Positions 9,931 through 17,425 of a stretch of 64,000 bases of DNA are shown one piece after another. How positions within the stretch are numbered: position 1 is the first letter of the stretch; each line of letters opens with the position of its first letter. The stretch spans positions 5,106,369 to 5,170,368 of the forward strand of contig NZ_KV917374.1 of assembly GCF_002019645.1 (NCBI RefSeq). The letters are read 5' to 3'. The position numbers and the translations under genes are program-made. Source of the stretch: Litchfieldia alkalitelluris (GTDB taxonomy: Bacteria; Bacillota; Bacilli; Bacillales; Bacillaceae_L). The notes under the pieces were generated by a model, which ran no database searches, was not told where the DNA came from, and worked only from the letters and a program-made list of their open reading frames with translations.

Positions 9931-10075
9931 TTATATTTAGGCTACATTCGTGAATTTTGTTGCTTATGAACTAAGAACTAAGTTTTCTTCTTAAACCAAA
10001 ATCGCGAAAAAATACTGTTATTCACATTAAACTTGATCAATAAGCAACAATCTGTTTAGAAAAGAGCCTATAATT
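9931..10075. repeat. MITE-like element with inverted ends (145 bp)
   Basis: The left end (9931-9966) reads AGGCTACATTCGTG then TTTTGTTGCTTA. The right end (10041-10075), read on the other strand, gives AGGCTCTTTTCT then GATTGTTGCTTA. Both ends carry AT-rich flanks. Similar end pairs occur at 21341/22096 and 41175/41321. There is no coding capacity. It separates the 102-aa gene from yfhP. Confidence 0.55.
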
Positions 10076-10093
10076 TCAAGGAGGTCAAATTCA

Positions 10094-11074
10094 TTGGATA
10101 CCGGTACACATGTTGTCATGGGGCTAGCATTAGGTGCGATTGCTACATTAGATCCCATTGTAGCGAACGACCCTATTACCGCTCAAGGTGTTGTTATAGG
10201 TACACTTATTGGGTCACAGGCTCCAGACTTAGATACAATTTTAAAATTGAGAAATAATGCAAAATATATCCGAAATCACCGTGGTATTACTCATTCTATC
10301 CCAGCAGTATTGCTATGGCCACTATTGGTTACGGGTTCAATTTATTTGTTTATACCAGAGGTGAATTTACTCCACCTATGGATTTGGACATTTATTGCTG
10401 TAATCCTGCATGTTTTTGTCGACATATTCAACGCATATGGGACACAAGCCCTTCGACCTTTTTCGAGAAAATGGGTGGCTTTAGGCGTTATTAACACCTT
10501 TGACCCTTTTATTTTTTTCATGCATTTGGTCGGAATCATGATTTGGCGATATGGTGCTCATCCAGGATATACGTTTTTACTCATATACTCTATTCTGACA
10601 GTATATTACTTGGCTCGATTTCGTGCACGCCGAAAGGTTTCCAACAAAATTTTAGAAAAAATTCCTGATGCAAAGGAGATTATTATTTCTCCTACCTTCC
10701 GATTTCACCATTGGCACGCTGCAATTACAACTGATAAATATTTTTATGTGGCCAGATCAAAGGATTACGAAATTACCATTCAAGATAAGTTTGAAAAATG
10801 CCCAATTCCGGATACACCGGTAATAAATGCTGCGAAAAAAGACGAAAACATTTCTGCTTTCCTTTCGTTTTCACCCGTTTATCGTTGGGAAGTAGATGAA
10901 TTTAGTGACCACTACGAAGTCCGTTTTATCGATTTACGTTATCGAAGTAAAGGGTATTATCCATTTGTTGCTATTGTTCAGTTGGATCAACATTTAAATA
11001 TTATTAGTTCGTACACTGGCTGGATTTTCAGTGAAGAAAAATTGCGTAAAAAACTTGAACTATTACCGAGTTAG
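10094..11074 (+). CDS. yfhP: YfhP, membrane metal-dependent hydrolase (YdjM/LexA-binding family)
   Basis: A 326-residue membrane protein of the PF04307 family. The conserved motifs are an N-terminal TGTHVVMG, SQAPDLD and the HRGITHS box, whose His and Asp residues are thought to bind metal. Several hydrophobic segments span residues 75-175. The soluble C-terminal part holds FRFHHWHAAITTDKYFY. It starts at a TTG after AAGGAGG. In B. subtilis it lies near mutY, as here. The substrate is unknown. A shorter paralogue of the same family is at 41984-42853. Confidence 0.88.
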   Translation: MDTGTHVVMGLALGAIATLDPIVANDPITAQGVVIGTLIGSQAPDLDTILKLRNNAKYIRNHRGITHSIPAVLLWPLLVTGSIYLFIPEVNLLHLWIWTFIAVILHVFVDIFNAYGTQALRPFSRKWVALGVINTFDPFIFFMHLVGIMIWRYGAHPGYTFLLIYSILTVYYLARFRARRKVSNKILEKIPDAKEIIISPTFRFHHWHAAITTDKYFYVARSKDYEITIQDKFEKCPIPDTPVINAAKKDENISAFLSFSPVYRWEVDEFSDHYEVRFIDLRYRSKGYYPFVAIVQLDQHLNIISSYTGWIFSEEKLRKKLELLPS

Positions 11075-11190
11075 AAAAGCAAAGCGCCTTGGTTAGCCCT
11101 AAAAAGAGATGGGGGACCCTCTGACTAGGAAGCTTGCTTCCTTCGGAAGGGTCTTTAAGCTCTCGAGGGGCTGGTGCTGAGCTAGAAATA
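11075..11190. repeat. Interspersed GCGC/AGGGGCTGG element, copy 2
   Basis: Reads AAAGCGCCTTGG, TAGCCC, AAAAGAGATGG, CTGACTAGG, GCTCTCGAGGGGCTGG, GAGCTAG and AATACTTATTCAAAT. Nearly every block recurs in order at 36950-37065. In both places a GCC-rich hairpin with a T-run follows. This resembles a repeat type widespread in Bacillus intergenic DNA. Confidence 0.7.
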
Positions 11191-11214
11191 AAAATACTTA
11201 TTCAAATAACTAAT

Positions 11215-11249
11215 GTGCCAGGCTCCCCTTGAGGTACCTGGCACTTTTT
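11215..11249 (+). terminator. Intrinsic terminator after yfhP
   Basis: GTGCCAGG (11215-11222) pairs with CCTGGCAC (11237-11244), followed by TTTTTC. It ends one base before the yfhJ stop codon on the other strand. Confidence 0.85.
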
Positions 11250-11498
11250 CTATTGGAGAAAATCTTTATATTTTGGATTTTTAACAATGAAATGATCAAG
11301 GTTTGACCCATAGCTCTCAATTAGCTGTCTCACGACTTTTTCAGTCATTTTCTCCCCATGATATTCATGCCCTGCTTTAGCATAAGTTGTTTCAAAATCA
11401 TCCCAAAGCAATTCAACCCAACTTAAGGCCTTTTCATATGAAAGTTGTTGATTTTTCTTAACTAAAAGTAGTGCTAATTGTTCTTTAATGGTATCCAT
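11250..11498 (-). CDS. yfhJ: YfhJ family protein (WVELL domain)
   Basis: An 82-residue soluble protein containing the family-defining [10 protein letters not shown] stretch near residues 27-36, plus a C-terminal [12 protein letters not shown]. It is transcribed divergently from sspK, the B. subtilis arrangement. The start ATG ([12 protein letters not shown]) has only a moderate ribosome site. Function unknown. Confidence 0.85.
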   Translation of the reverse strand: MDTIKEQLALLLVKKNQQLSYEKALSWVELLWDDFETTYAKAGHEYHGEKMTEKVVRQLIESYGSNLDHFIVKNPKYKDFLQ

Positions 11499-11636
11499 TC
11501 ACTTACAACCAACCTTTCCAATAATTCTTCTGCTCTCTTTTACATATCCAAATCCTTAATTCCTCATACTATAGATACGTGCTTGAAGAGGAATTCCTTT
11601 TCTCGCACGGTACTCTTTTATAGGAGGTCATTATTC

Positions 11637-11795
11637 ATGAGAAATAAAGATCGTGGTTTCCCAAATCAAAATGATCAAAAGTTTGAAGGTGAACCAAGAG
11701 CTAAAGCAGAATATGCCTCAAAAAGAGCAAATGGCACGATAAATACTCATCCTCAAGAGAGAATGAGAGCATCAGGTGAACGTCACGATTTCTAA
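11637..11795 (+). CDS. sspK: Small acid-soluble spore protein K
   Basis: A 52-residue SASP expressed in the forespore. It starts [13 protein letters not shown], carries [19 protein letters not shown] in the middle, and ends [12 protein letters not shown], which closely follows B. subtilis SspK. The ATG lies 9 bases after AGGAGGTC. It is divergent from yfhJ and followed by a hairpin terminator. Confidence 0.92.
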   Translation: MRNKDRGFPNQNDQKFEGEPRAKAEYASKRANGTINTHPQERMRASGERHDF

Positions 11796-11846
11796 TTACT
11801 AGAACTACTGAAAGATCATCGTGCTATACCGCATAATTTCTACTTA

Positions 11847-11890
11847 GAAGTTGACGATTTTAGTCAACTTCTTCATTTGATTTTATTTTT
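11847..11890 (+). terminator. Terminator after sspK
   Basis: A perfect 10-bp stem, AGAAGTTGAC (11847-11856) with GTCAACTTCT (11864-11873), is followed by a T-rich run. It overlaps the yfhH stop codon on the opposite strand. Confidence 0.75.
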
Positions 11891-12199
11891 TTTCAATAAA
11901 GAGATTGGTAAAGCTTCTTCACTTTCATTTCCATCTAATCGATGGCCCCAAGCGAATATACCATTCATATAAGCAATTTCAAAAGCACTCCCAGCATCTC
12001 CTTCAATCTCATATACCTCACCTGGAATAAAGCTTTCAGGGTCTAGCAGATATGATTTTGCCATAGAAATCTTACGTTCATAAACCGCTAATTCATTTAC
12101 AATACCAAGTTGCTCAGCTTTTCTTGCCTTTTCTGTAAGTTTCCCAATTTCCTGATGTAACTCAAATTCATTCATTTGACTATAACGTTTTTCCTGCAT
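11873..12199 (-). CDS. yfhH: YfhH family protein (DUF1811)
   Basis: A 108-residue soluble protein whose first half is helical (KLTEKARKAEQLGIVNELAV). The second half, with GEVYEIEGD and GIFAWGHRLDG, looks like a small beta-barrel. The family N-terminus KRYSQM supports the ATG used, although the ribosome site is weak. It lies next to recX, as in other Bacillus. The biochemical role is unknown. Confidence 0.85.
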   Translation of the reverse strand: MQEKRYSQMNEFELHQEIGKLTEKARKAEQLGIVNELAVYERKISMAKSYLLDPESFIPGEVYEIEGDAGSAFEIAYMNGIFAWGHRLDGNESEEALPISLLKKNKIK

Positions 12200-12286
12200 G
12201 GATATTCACTCACATTCAAATAGTATAGTTAAGTCTTTAAAAAAAAGAAAAGATTTCATCACTGCCAGTTTTTGTTACTATTGTCT

Positions 12287-13099
12287 TCATTCTTCTTGGA
12301 GTGTTTCTAAATATTTATCAATTAGCTCGATTGAAAAGCCTTTCCGGTACAAAGCTTGTTTCATTTTTTGCTCGAAGACATACCCTTCAAATTTTTGATA
12401 TTTTCTTAACGCTTTTTCTCCTTGATAAGTAAGGGCTTCCCATTGATCATCTACATCATTCTCAATTTCTACTTCTTTTGTCGCCTCATTAATAATATCC
12501 CATGGAAATCCTTTTCTAAGTAAGGTTTGTTCTATCTTCTTCTTTTGCTCTAAGCTTGAGACTCTGCTATTCTTAGAAGATAATTTTGATGCAATTCCTT
12601 TTGCCACATCAACCTGCTGATTACGATTGTACTCCATTAAGCTATCCTCAATAATATAGACTTTTATCCCCTTTTCTTCCAGCTCACGCTTAATTACCTC
12701 GGGGCCTTTAACAGTTGTCTTTAGCTGTGTCCTCACATATGCGGTAGCAAAATCCTTATCATTTAAGTAACTAAACTCATATAACCGGTGAATGATTTCT
12801 TGAATAATTGGAGCTTCAATTTCCTTTTTTTTCAGATAATCCACGACTTCTTTTTCTGAACGCATCCGGTGTGCCAAAAAAGAAATCGCCGTATTAGTTC
12901 CTTTCTTCACTTCATCATCAAACTGTATTTCACTTATATCGAGACTGTCTAGTTCTAAGCCCTTTTTAAGGTTAAATTTAATTAACACATTTTGATCAAC
13001 ACTAAACGCATACTCGTCCTTCCCGTTGCCATTGTCTAAAAAAACGTTAAACCGTTCTGTATTTTTTTGTTGAGTTGTTATTTTCGAAATAACTGCCAT
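12287..13099 (-). CDS. recX: Recombination regulator RecX
   Basis: A 270-residue, all-helical protein that modulates RecA filaments. It has the RecX repeats of three-helix bundles, including AISFLAHRMRSEKEVVDYL, FSYLNDKDFATAYV and the C-terminal repeat ending GFSIELIDKYLETL. The length is that of Bacillus RecX (about 264). I use the ATG reading MAVISKITTQ, preceded by AAAGGTGAG; an upstream GTG in the same frame falls inside that ribosome site. It runs divergently from yfhF, with repeat copy D between them. Confidence 0.9.
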   Translation of the reverse strand: MAVISKITTQQKNTERFNVFLDNGNGKDEYAFSVDQNVLIKFNLKKGLELDSLDISEIQFDDEVKKGTNTAISFLAHRMRSEKEVVDYLKKKEIEAPIIQEIIHRLYEFSYLNDKDFATAYVRTQLKTTVKGPEVIKRELEEKGIKVYIIEDSLMEYNRNQQVDVAKGIASKLSSKNSRVSSLEQKKKIEQTLLRKGFPWDIINEATKEVEIENDVDDQWEALTYQGEKALRKYQKFEGYVFEQKMKQALYRKGFSIELIDKYLETLQEE

Positions 13100-13238
13100 T
13101 TTACTCACCTTTGTATTTTATTTATTAAATTAAGAGGATTTTGTAGTAGAGTGTGGAAAAAATAAATAGTATAGAATACTTATTATTATTATATATGAAA
13201 GTTTTCATTATTTTTAGTGAAAGACACTTTTTTAAAGA

Positions 13239-13454
13239 TAGACATCCAAGCTATTAAAAATTTGGACCTTGAAGAAGGAAAAGTTTATTTACCATGAGTG
13301 GAATGAGCGTAGAACCACTTGACTCCTGCGGGATCCAGTAGTCTCGTGAGACCCCGCAGGAGCCCACTGGCGACGAGGAGGCTCACGGACCACCCCGCGG
13401 TATCCTGCGAGTGGATCGCAGCTCATGGAACTCCACTATCTAAGCAATTTTCAG
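13239..13454. repeat. Structured interspersed element, copy D
   Basis: Runs from the box TAGACATCCAAGCTA to TTTTCAG (13448-13454). The helices are CCACTTG with CGAGTGG (one G-T wobble), CTCCTGCGGG with CCCGCAGGAG, and a weaker GTAGT (13338-13342) with ACCAC (13389-13393). An insertion (TATCC) follows CCGCGG. It ends only about 17 bp before the yfhF ribosome site, so it lies within or at the edge of the yfhF leader. Confidence 0.88.
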
Positions 13455-13483
13455 GTAAATGTAAAAACATGAGGAGGATCTGT

Positions 13484-14401
13484 GTGTATATTGCGATAAC
13501 AGGTGGAACCGGGTTAGTTGGAACCGCACTAACTGATTATTTTATCAATAAAGGACATACTGTTTATATTTTCACAAGAAGTCAACGTCAATCCTCAAAA
13601 AAGAATTTGCATTACATCCCTTGGTTAACGACTGATTCTTCCTCTTCAGCTGCTATAAAACAAATCGATGTTTTCATCAACTTAGCTGGAGAATCTATTA
13701 ATAGTGGAAGGTGGACTGAGTCAAGAAAGAGCCGAATTAAACAGTCTAGACTTATGGCAACTGACACTGTTATAAATTACATTAAAGAGTTAAATCCTAA
13801 GCCCTCTCTTTTAATTAACGCGAGTGCTATTGGAATTTATGGTACATCTGAAACGAAAAGCTTTGATGAAACATCTGTGGAATATGGAGATGATTTTCTC
13901 GCAAAAACAGTGATTAGTTGGGAGGAGCATGCAAAAAAAGCCGAAGAATTTAATGTGAAGGTAGCGTATGCAAGATTTGGCATTATCCTTGCAGAAAATG
14001 GTGGTGCCCTTCCTAAAATGTTGTTACCTTACCAACTGATGATTGGTGGTAAAATAGGTTCTGGTAAACAGTGGTTATCCTGGATTCATATTGATGATGT
14101 TGTAGAAAGTATAGATTTCATCATATCAGAGCAATTATCAGGAGTTTTCAATCTAACTGCACCAAAACCTGTTACAATGAATGAATTTGGTCAAACCATT
14201 GGAAAAGTTCTAAAAAAAACACACTGGCTAGCAGTTCCTTCAATAGCTTTACGAATTCTATTAGGAGAAATGAGCATACTTATTTTAGAGGGCCAGAAAG
14301 TACTTCCAAATAGACTATTATCTAATGGGTATACGTTTAAATATCAGACTTTAGCGCCAGCCCTTCAGAGCATAGTTTCCGAAAAAAACTCTCTGAAATA
14401 A
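13484..14401 (+). CDS. yfhF: NAD(P)-binding epimerase-like protein YfhF (TIGR01777)
   Basis: A 305-residue extended short-chain dehydrogenase. The dinucleotide motif TGGTGLVG is at residues 5-12. The family has a C-terminal DUF1731 domain (residues ~250-300, with GQKVLPNRLLSNG and TFKYQTL). INLAGESINSGRW is the TIGR01777 signature. I start at the GTG (VYIAITGG) lying 8 bases after GAGGAGG; longer frames reach back into repeat copy D and are spurious. In proteobacteria this family includes the cell-division inhibitor-like SulA homologues. The substrate is unknown. Confidence 0.88.
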   Translation: MYIAITGGTGLVGTALTDYFINKGHTVYIFTRSQRQSSKKNLHYIPWLTTDSSSSAAIKQIDVFINLAGESINSGRWTESRKSRIKQSRLMATDTVINYIKELNPKPSLLINASAIGIYGTSETKSFDETSVEYGDDFLAKTVISWEEHAKKAEEFNVKVAYARFGIILAENGGALPKMLLPYQLMIGGKIGSGKQWLSWIHIDDVVESIDFIISEQLSGVFNLTAPKPVTMNEFGQTIGKVLKKTHWLAVPSIALRILLGEMSILILEGQKVLPNRLLSNGYTFKYQTLAPALQSIVSEKNSLK

Positions 14402-14619
14402 CTTCATTTCGACGTGTTTCTACAGCTTTAGACGGGTATATTTAACACTCGTCGAAAATCGTAAAAAAGTATCAATTTTTTCCACATTTTTTTTAAAAAA
14501 AGTAGTATCTTTTTGGAATGATTTCGAGTATTATACGTAAAGTAACTATTAATAACCAATTAAAACTTACAACAAAATAAAAACTTAAATAATTCAACAA
14601 CCTTAGTGTTGTTGTACTA

Positions 14620-14690
14620 TTTAGGGAAGGCAAATGGTGCGCCACCAGTTTTTTAGCTGGTTCTAGTGGGTTCGATTCCCACCCCGAAAT
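14620..14690 (+). ncRNA. tRNA-like cloverleaf RNA with abnormal anticodon loop
   Basis: All four arms can be drawn. The acceptor is TTTAGGG (14620-14626) with CCCGAAA (14683-14689), one A-G mismatch, and T90 as discriminator. The D arm is GGC...GCC (14629-14643) with GG in the loop. The anticodon stem is ACCAG (14644-14648) with CTGGT (14657-14661). A 4-nt variable loop follows, and the T arm GTGGG-TTCGATT-CCCAC (14666-14682) has an invariant-type loop. The anticodon loop has 8 nt (TTTTTTAG) instead of 7, no base 26 separates the D and anticodon arms, and no CCA is encoded. A run of eight T follows, which could terminate it. A hairpin (14595-14614) precedes it. It may be a decayed tRNA gene, a tRNA mimic, or part of the leader of the downstream GNAT gene. 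Confidence 0.55.
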
Positions 14691-14721
14691 TTTTTTTAAC
14701 ACTTAAAAAATTTCGAGGGTG
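14680..14721 (+). promoter_or_regulatory. Possible alternative hairpin in the GNAT leader
   Basis: CACCC plus CGAAATTTTTT (14680-14695) can pair with AAAAAATTTCG plus GGGTG (14705-14721), with one bulged base. The left arm includes the 3' side of the tRNA-like T stem and acceptor, so the cloverleaf and this hairpin are mutually exclusive. The right arm contains a GAGGGTG ribosome-site-like sequence. A switch is an inference; a plain terminator after the tRNA-like RNA is the simpler reading. Confidence 0.35.
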
Positions 14722-14762
14722 AGATGATATCACTAGTCTGTCCTCGTGTTGGAGGGATATTG

Positions 14763-15326
14763 ATGCTAAAAAAACGTGATTTACAAGATTGTCAGGCTCT
14801 TTATGAGTTGATGGTGCACCCAGAGGTCTTCCCTTTTGTGCGTCATAAAGCTTATTCTTATGAAGAGTTTTTATTCTTAACTAAGCAAACCATTGAAGCA
14901 GAAGAGCGTGGTGAATTGATTTCACGTACCATTTTAGACGAATGGGGCTCTCCAATTGGGACAATTAACTTATTTGATATTCAAGAGGGTGCTGGTTTTC
15001 TTGGTACATGGCTTGGTAAACCATATCATGGAAAAGGATATAATAAACCAGCTAAGGATGCATTCTTTAATGAATTATTTTATGAACTTACAATTCAAAC
15101 GATTTTTATGAGAATACGTAAAATAAATGGAAGATCAACGATGGCTGCGGAGAAATTGCCTTATGTAGCCCTTGCAAATGAAACAAGAAAATCACTATTA
15201 GATGAAATAAATGGTGGTCAAGATATATACAATCTTTACGAAGTGTCAAAAGACTTATACACATTGCATACTCTTCGTACAGGAAACACGAAAGAAGAAG
15301 AGCAACATCAATTAAAAGAAGCTTAA
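14763..15326 (+). CDS. GNAT family N-acetyltransferase
   Basis: A 187-residue acetyltransferase of the ribosomal-protein/spermidine type. Features are LISRTILDEWGSPIGTINL (beta strands of the GNAT core), the acetyl-CoA-binding turn GKPYHGKGYN, and the following helix AKDAFFNELF. I use the ATG reading MLKKRDLQDC, 7 bases after GGAGGG. An in-frame ATG 39 bases upstream would add 13 residues and has poorer spacing. The substrate is unknown. The gene is preceded by the tRNA-like RNA and followed by a terminator. Confidence 0.88.
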   Translation: MLKKRDLQDCQALYELMVHPEVFPFVRHKAYSYEEFLFLTKQTIEAEERGELISRTILDEWGSPIGTINLFDIQEGAGFLGTWLGKPYHGKGYNKPAKDAFFNELFYELTIQTIFMRIRKINGRSTMAAEKLPYVALANETRKSLLDEINGGQDIYNLYEVSKDLYTLHTLRTGNTKEEEQHQLKEA

Positions 15327-15332
15327 ATCTTA

Positions 15333-15364
15333 GGAGAAGTCATTATTTATGATTTCTCTTTTTT
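15333..15364 (+). terminator. Terminator after the GNAT gene
   Basis: GGAGAAGTCAT pairs with ATGATTTCTC around a 5-nt loop, followed by TTTTTT. Confidence 0.75.
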
Positions 15365-15428
15365 CTGTTTTGAAAAGGAAAATCATGGACAAAATAGTAG
15401 TATTATGAATGAAAGCGAGGGATTGTTC

Positions 15429-15551
15429 ATGAAAGAAAAACGACGTGATAAAACGAAGAGTACATTAAGCAGTATGCAGGAGGTTGTCTATCAAAGAGAA
15501 TTTAAGATGGCCGACAGAGCTGGCGGTTATACTCCAAGAAAATTAAAATAA
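15429..15551 (+). CDS. yfhE: YfhE-like small protein (40 aa)
   Basis: A 40-residue basic protein (MKEKRRDKTKSTLSSMQEV) ending in RAGGYTPRKLK. The ATG follows GAGGGA. The length, the basic head and the position directly before yfhD match B. subtilis YfhE. Function unknown. Confidence 0.78.
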   Translation: MKEKRRDKTKSTLSSMQEVVYQREFKMADRAGGYTPRKLK

Positions 15552-15659
15552 ATTTCGTAATACTACCATTCATGAAACCCAAGTAATCACACATCCTAAT
15601 TCTAGGAAGAAGGATTTATCAAAACCATTCTTCTACCGCTATTTAAGGAGGAATGAACG

Positions 15660-15815
15660 ATGGGAAAAAATGATGAACAACTTAAAGTTCCAAAAAGTAT
15701 GCAATCAGATGGTATTGATGTTGAGTACTCTGAAGAACTTGCCGATCAAGATGACCGCGAAGCACAAGCTCGCGCAGCAGCTGCCGATGCTCGAGCAAAG
15801 AAACAAACTAAATAA
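15660..15815 (+). CDS. yfhD: YfhD family protein (51 aa)
   Basis: A 51-residue acidic protein with an Ala/Arg-rich C-terminal helix (DREAQARAAAADARAKK). It starts at an ATG 8 bases after AAGGAGG. Position after yfhE and the conserved helix identify the YfhD family. Its role is unknown; the small, charged, unstructured character resembles minor spore proteins, but that is only an analogy. Confidence 0.82.
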   Translation: MGKNDEQLKVPKSMQSDGIDVEYSEELADQDDREAQARAAAADARAKKQTK

Positions 15816-15823
15816 CTTTGGCT

Positions 15824-15858
15824 AACTGATATGGATAAGCATTCATATCAGTTGTTTT
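15824..15858 (+). terminator. Terminator after yfhD
   Basis: AACTGATATG pairs with CATATCAGTT (10 bp), followed by GTTTTG. The DnaA-box cluster starts immediately after it. Confidence 0.7.
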
Positions 15859-16088
15859 GTGGATAAGTTTTCGGACTTTTCTTAAGATTTGTCCACATTC
15901 ACCCCTGAATTTGAGGTTGTGCACAACTTTATCCACATTAATGTGGATATTGTGCATAACTTTTTTTACCTCTTTTAATACCTTCTTCAAATAGTTCTAC
16001 GATTCGACAACCTTTATACACAAAAAAGTGGGGATAATGTGTATAACCTTTACAATGACCGGTAATATAATATTTTCCTTGTGGATAG
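15858..16088. promoter_or_regulatory. DnaA-box cluster (nine boxes in 231 bp)
   Basis: Five exact matches to TTATNCACA: 15858-15866 (minus), 15929-15937 (plus), 15951-15959 (minus), 16014-16022 (plus) and 16038-16046 (minus). Four further sites have one mismatch: 15889-15897 (TTGTCCACA), 15917-15925 (TTGTGCACA), 15942-15950 (minus) and 16080-16088 (minus). Boxes occur in both orientations, with closely spaced inverted pairs. The cluster fills the gap between the yfhD terminator and the amidase gene. No dnaA, dnaN, rpmH or gidA gene is nearby, so it is more likely a DnaA-titrating or regulatory cluster than oriC. Short minus-strand frames crossing it have no ribosome sites. Confidence 0.8.
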
Positions 16089-16221
16089 TTTTTTCGACTT
16101 TTTTCTTTACTCCTAAATGTAAAAATGGGTGTAACGTCTTGCTCATCAATTGAATATGATGGGTTAAGTGTTTTTTTCCATCCTGGATTTGGTTCTTAGT
16201 TTTCAATTAGGAGGAATGAAT

Positions 16222-17277
16222 ATGAGTTACACAATCACAAGGGATTATATTTCTATTGGTAATTCCAGATCTGGTCAACGAATTTCTAACGTACTCTTTA
16301 TTGTAAGTCATGATACAGGGAACCCTGGATCAACTGCATACAATAATCGAAATTATTTTAACAGACAACAACCTTCAGCCTCTGCTCATACATTTATTGA
16401 TGATAATTATATTTTAGAAATAATACCATTAAATGAAAAAGCTTGGCATGTACAATATGGGACGGCAGTAGATAATCGGCTGTTCGGAGACGATGCTAAT
16501 GATGCCGCGATAGGTGTCGAGTTATGCCATGGAGGATCAATAAATTTTCAAGAAGCATATCAACGTTATGTATGGTATCATGCCTACCTATGTGACAGGT
16601 TTGACTTGAATCCTAGAGAGCATATTGTTGCTCATAGCGAGCTAGATCCTTCTCGTCGATCTGATCCACAAAACGCGTTAAATCCAAGAGGAATTACTTG
16701 GACAGAATTTATAAATGATGTCGTAAGATCTCTTGAAAATGATTTTAATGGTTCTGCGCCTTCCCCTTCTCCAGCGCCAACTGCACCGCAGGTAAAAGGT
16801 GTTACAGTTGATCTTCCTGTTGAAAAGGGTGACAAGGGACAGTTTGTAAAAGAAATACAACAGGATTTAATAAAAGCTGGAGTCCCACTACCACGTTATG
16901 GGGCTGATGGAATTTTTGGTGATGAAACTGAAAAAGGTGTTAGAACATTTCAACAAAGACACGGTCTATTGGTCGATGGGTTAGTCGGACCGCAAACATT
17001 ATCAAAACTTGAAGAAGTTCTAGAATCAAATCAAACAACTTCAGGGCTTAATCTGCCTAACGGAATTCTTCGACGAGGTGACCGTGGAGATAATGTACGA
17101 GAAGTCCAAAGAGCTTTAGATCGAGTTAATTTTGACCCTGGACCTATCGATGGAATTTATGGACCAAAAACGGAAGACGCCGTTCGTCGTTTTCAATCGA
17201 TGTATGCAGCGCTTGCTGATGATGGAATTTATGGACCGAACACAAAAAGGTATCTTGAAAGAGAGTTATCAAATTAA
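16222..17277 (+). CDS. N-acetylmuramoyl-L-alanine amidase with two peptidoglycan-binding domains
   Basis: A 351-residue wall hydrolase that cleaves the bond between muramic acid and the stem peptide. An Amidase_2 domain spans residues ~10-170, with zinc-ligand positions in VSHDTGN, AHTFIDD and the GVELCHGG/HSELDPSRRSDP region. A Pro/Ser/Ala linker (~175-190) leads to two PG_binding_1 repeats (VEKGDKGQFVKEIQQDL and LRRGDRGDNVREVQRAL), each ending DGI(F/Y)G. No signal peptide is visible, as in phage-type XlyA/CwlA lysins, so export may rely on lysis or a mother-cell route. The start is the ATG reading MSYTITRD, 7 bases after AGGAGG. It lies just downstream of the DnaA-box cluster. Confidence 0.9.
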   Translation: MSYTITRDYISIGNSRSGQRISNVLFIVSHDTGNPGSTAYNNRNYFNRQQPSASAHTFIDDNYILEIIPLNEKAWHVQYGTAVDNRLFGDDANDAAIGVELCHGGSINFQEAYQRYVWYHAYLCDRFDLNPREHIVAHSELDPSRRSDPQNALNPRGITWTEFINDVVRSLENDFNGSAPSPSPAPTAPQVKGVTVDLPVEKGDKGQFVKEIQQDLIKAGVPLPRYGADGIFGDETEKGVRTFQQRHGLLVDGLVGPQTLSKLEEVLESNQTTSGLNLPNGILRRGDRGDNVREVQRALDRVNFDPGPIDGIYGPKTEDAVRRFQSMYAALADDGIYGPNTKRYLERELSN

Positions 17278-17425
17278 AATAGGGTATGAAATGTCCTATT
17301 ATGCGTGGTATTGGTGCATGCTGTGGGGCATTTTTTTTTGGATTTCTTTGATGTTTGATAGATGGTGATCATATCTTCGTAGCTTTTGTTTGCTTGCACC
17401 TACAGCTTTGCGACGATAAACTAGG

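Noticed and set aside
10069-10084. TATAAT at the right end of the 145-bp element as a -10 box for yfhP
   Set aside because: A transcript starting 7 bases later would begin inside the yfhP ribosome binding site, leaving it unusable.
13319-13483. N-terminal extension of yfhF by 55 residues
   Set aside because: The extra codons lie inside repeat copy D and have no similarity to the family; the GTG after GAGGAGG gives the expected protein.
14493-14702. Minus-strand 69-codon open frame over the tRNA-like region
   Set aside because: No ribosome site; the frame reflects the structured RNA sequence.
15858-16088. Chromosomal origin oriC
   Set aside because: None of the genes that mark oriC in Bacillus is nearby, and no clear AT-rich unwinding region with DnaA-trio pattern was recognised.
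15808-16206. Two minus-strand open frames of 60-69 codons after yfhD
   Set aside because: No ribosome sites, and the sequence is fully explained by the DnaA boxes and the yfhD terminator.
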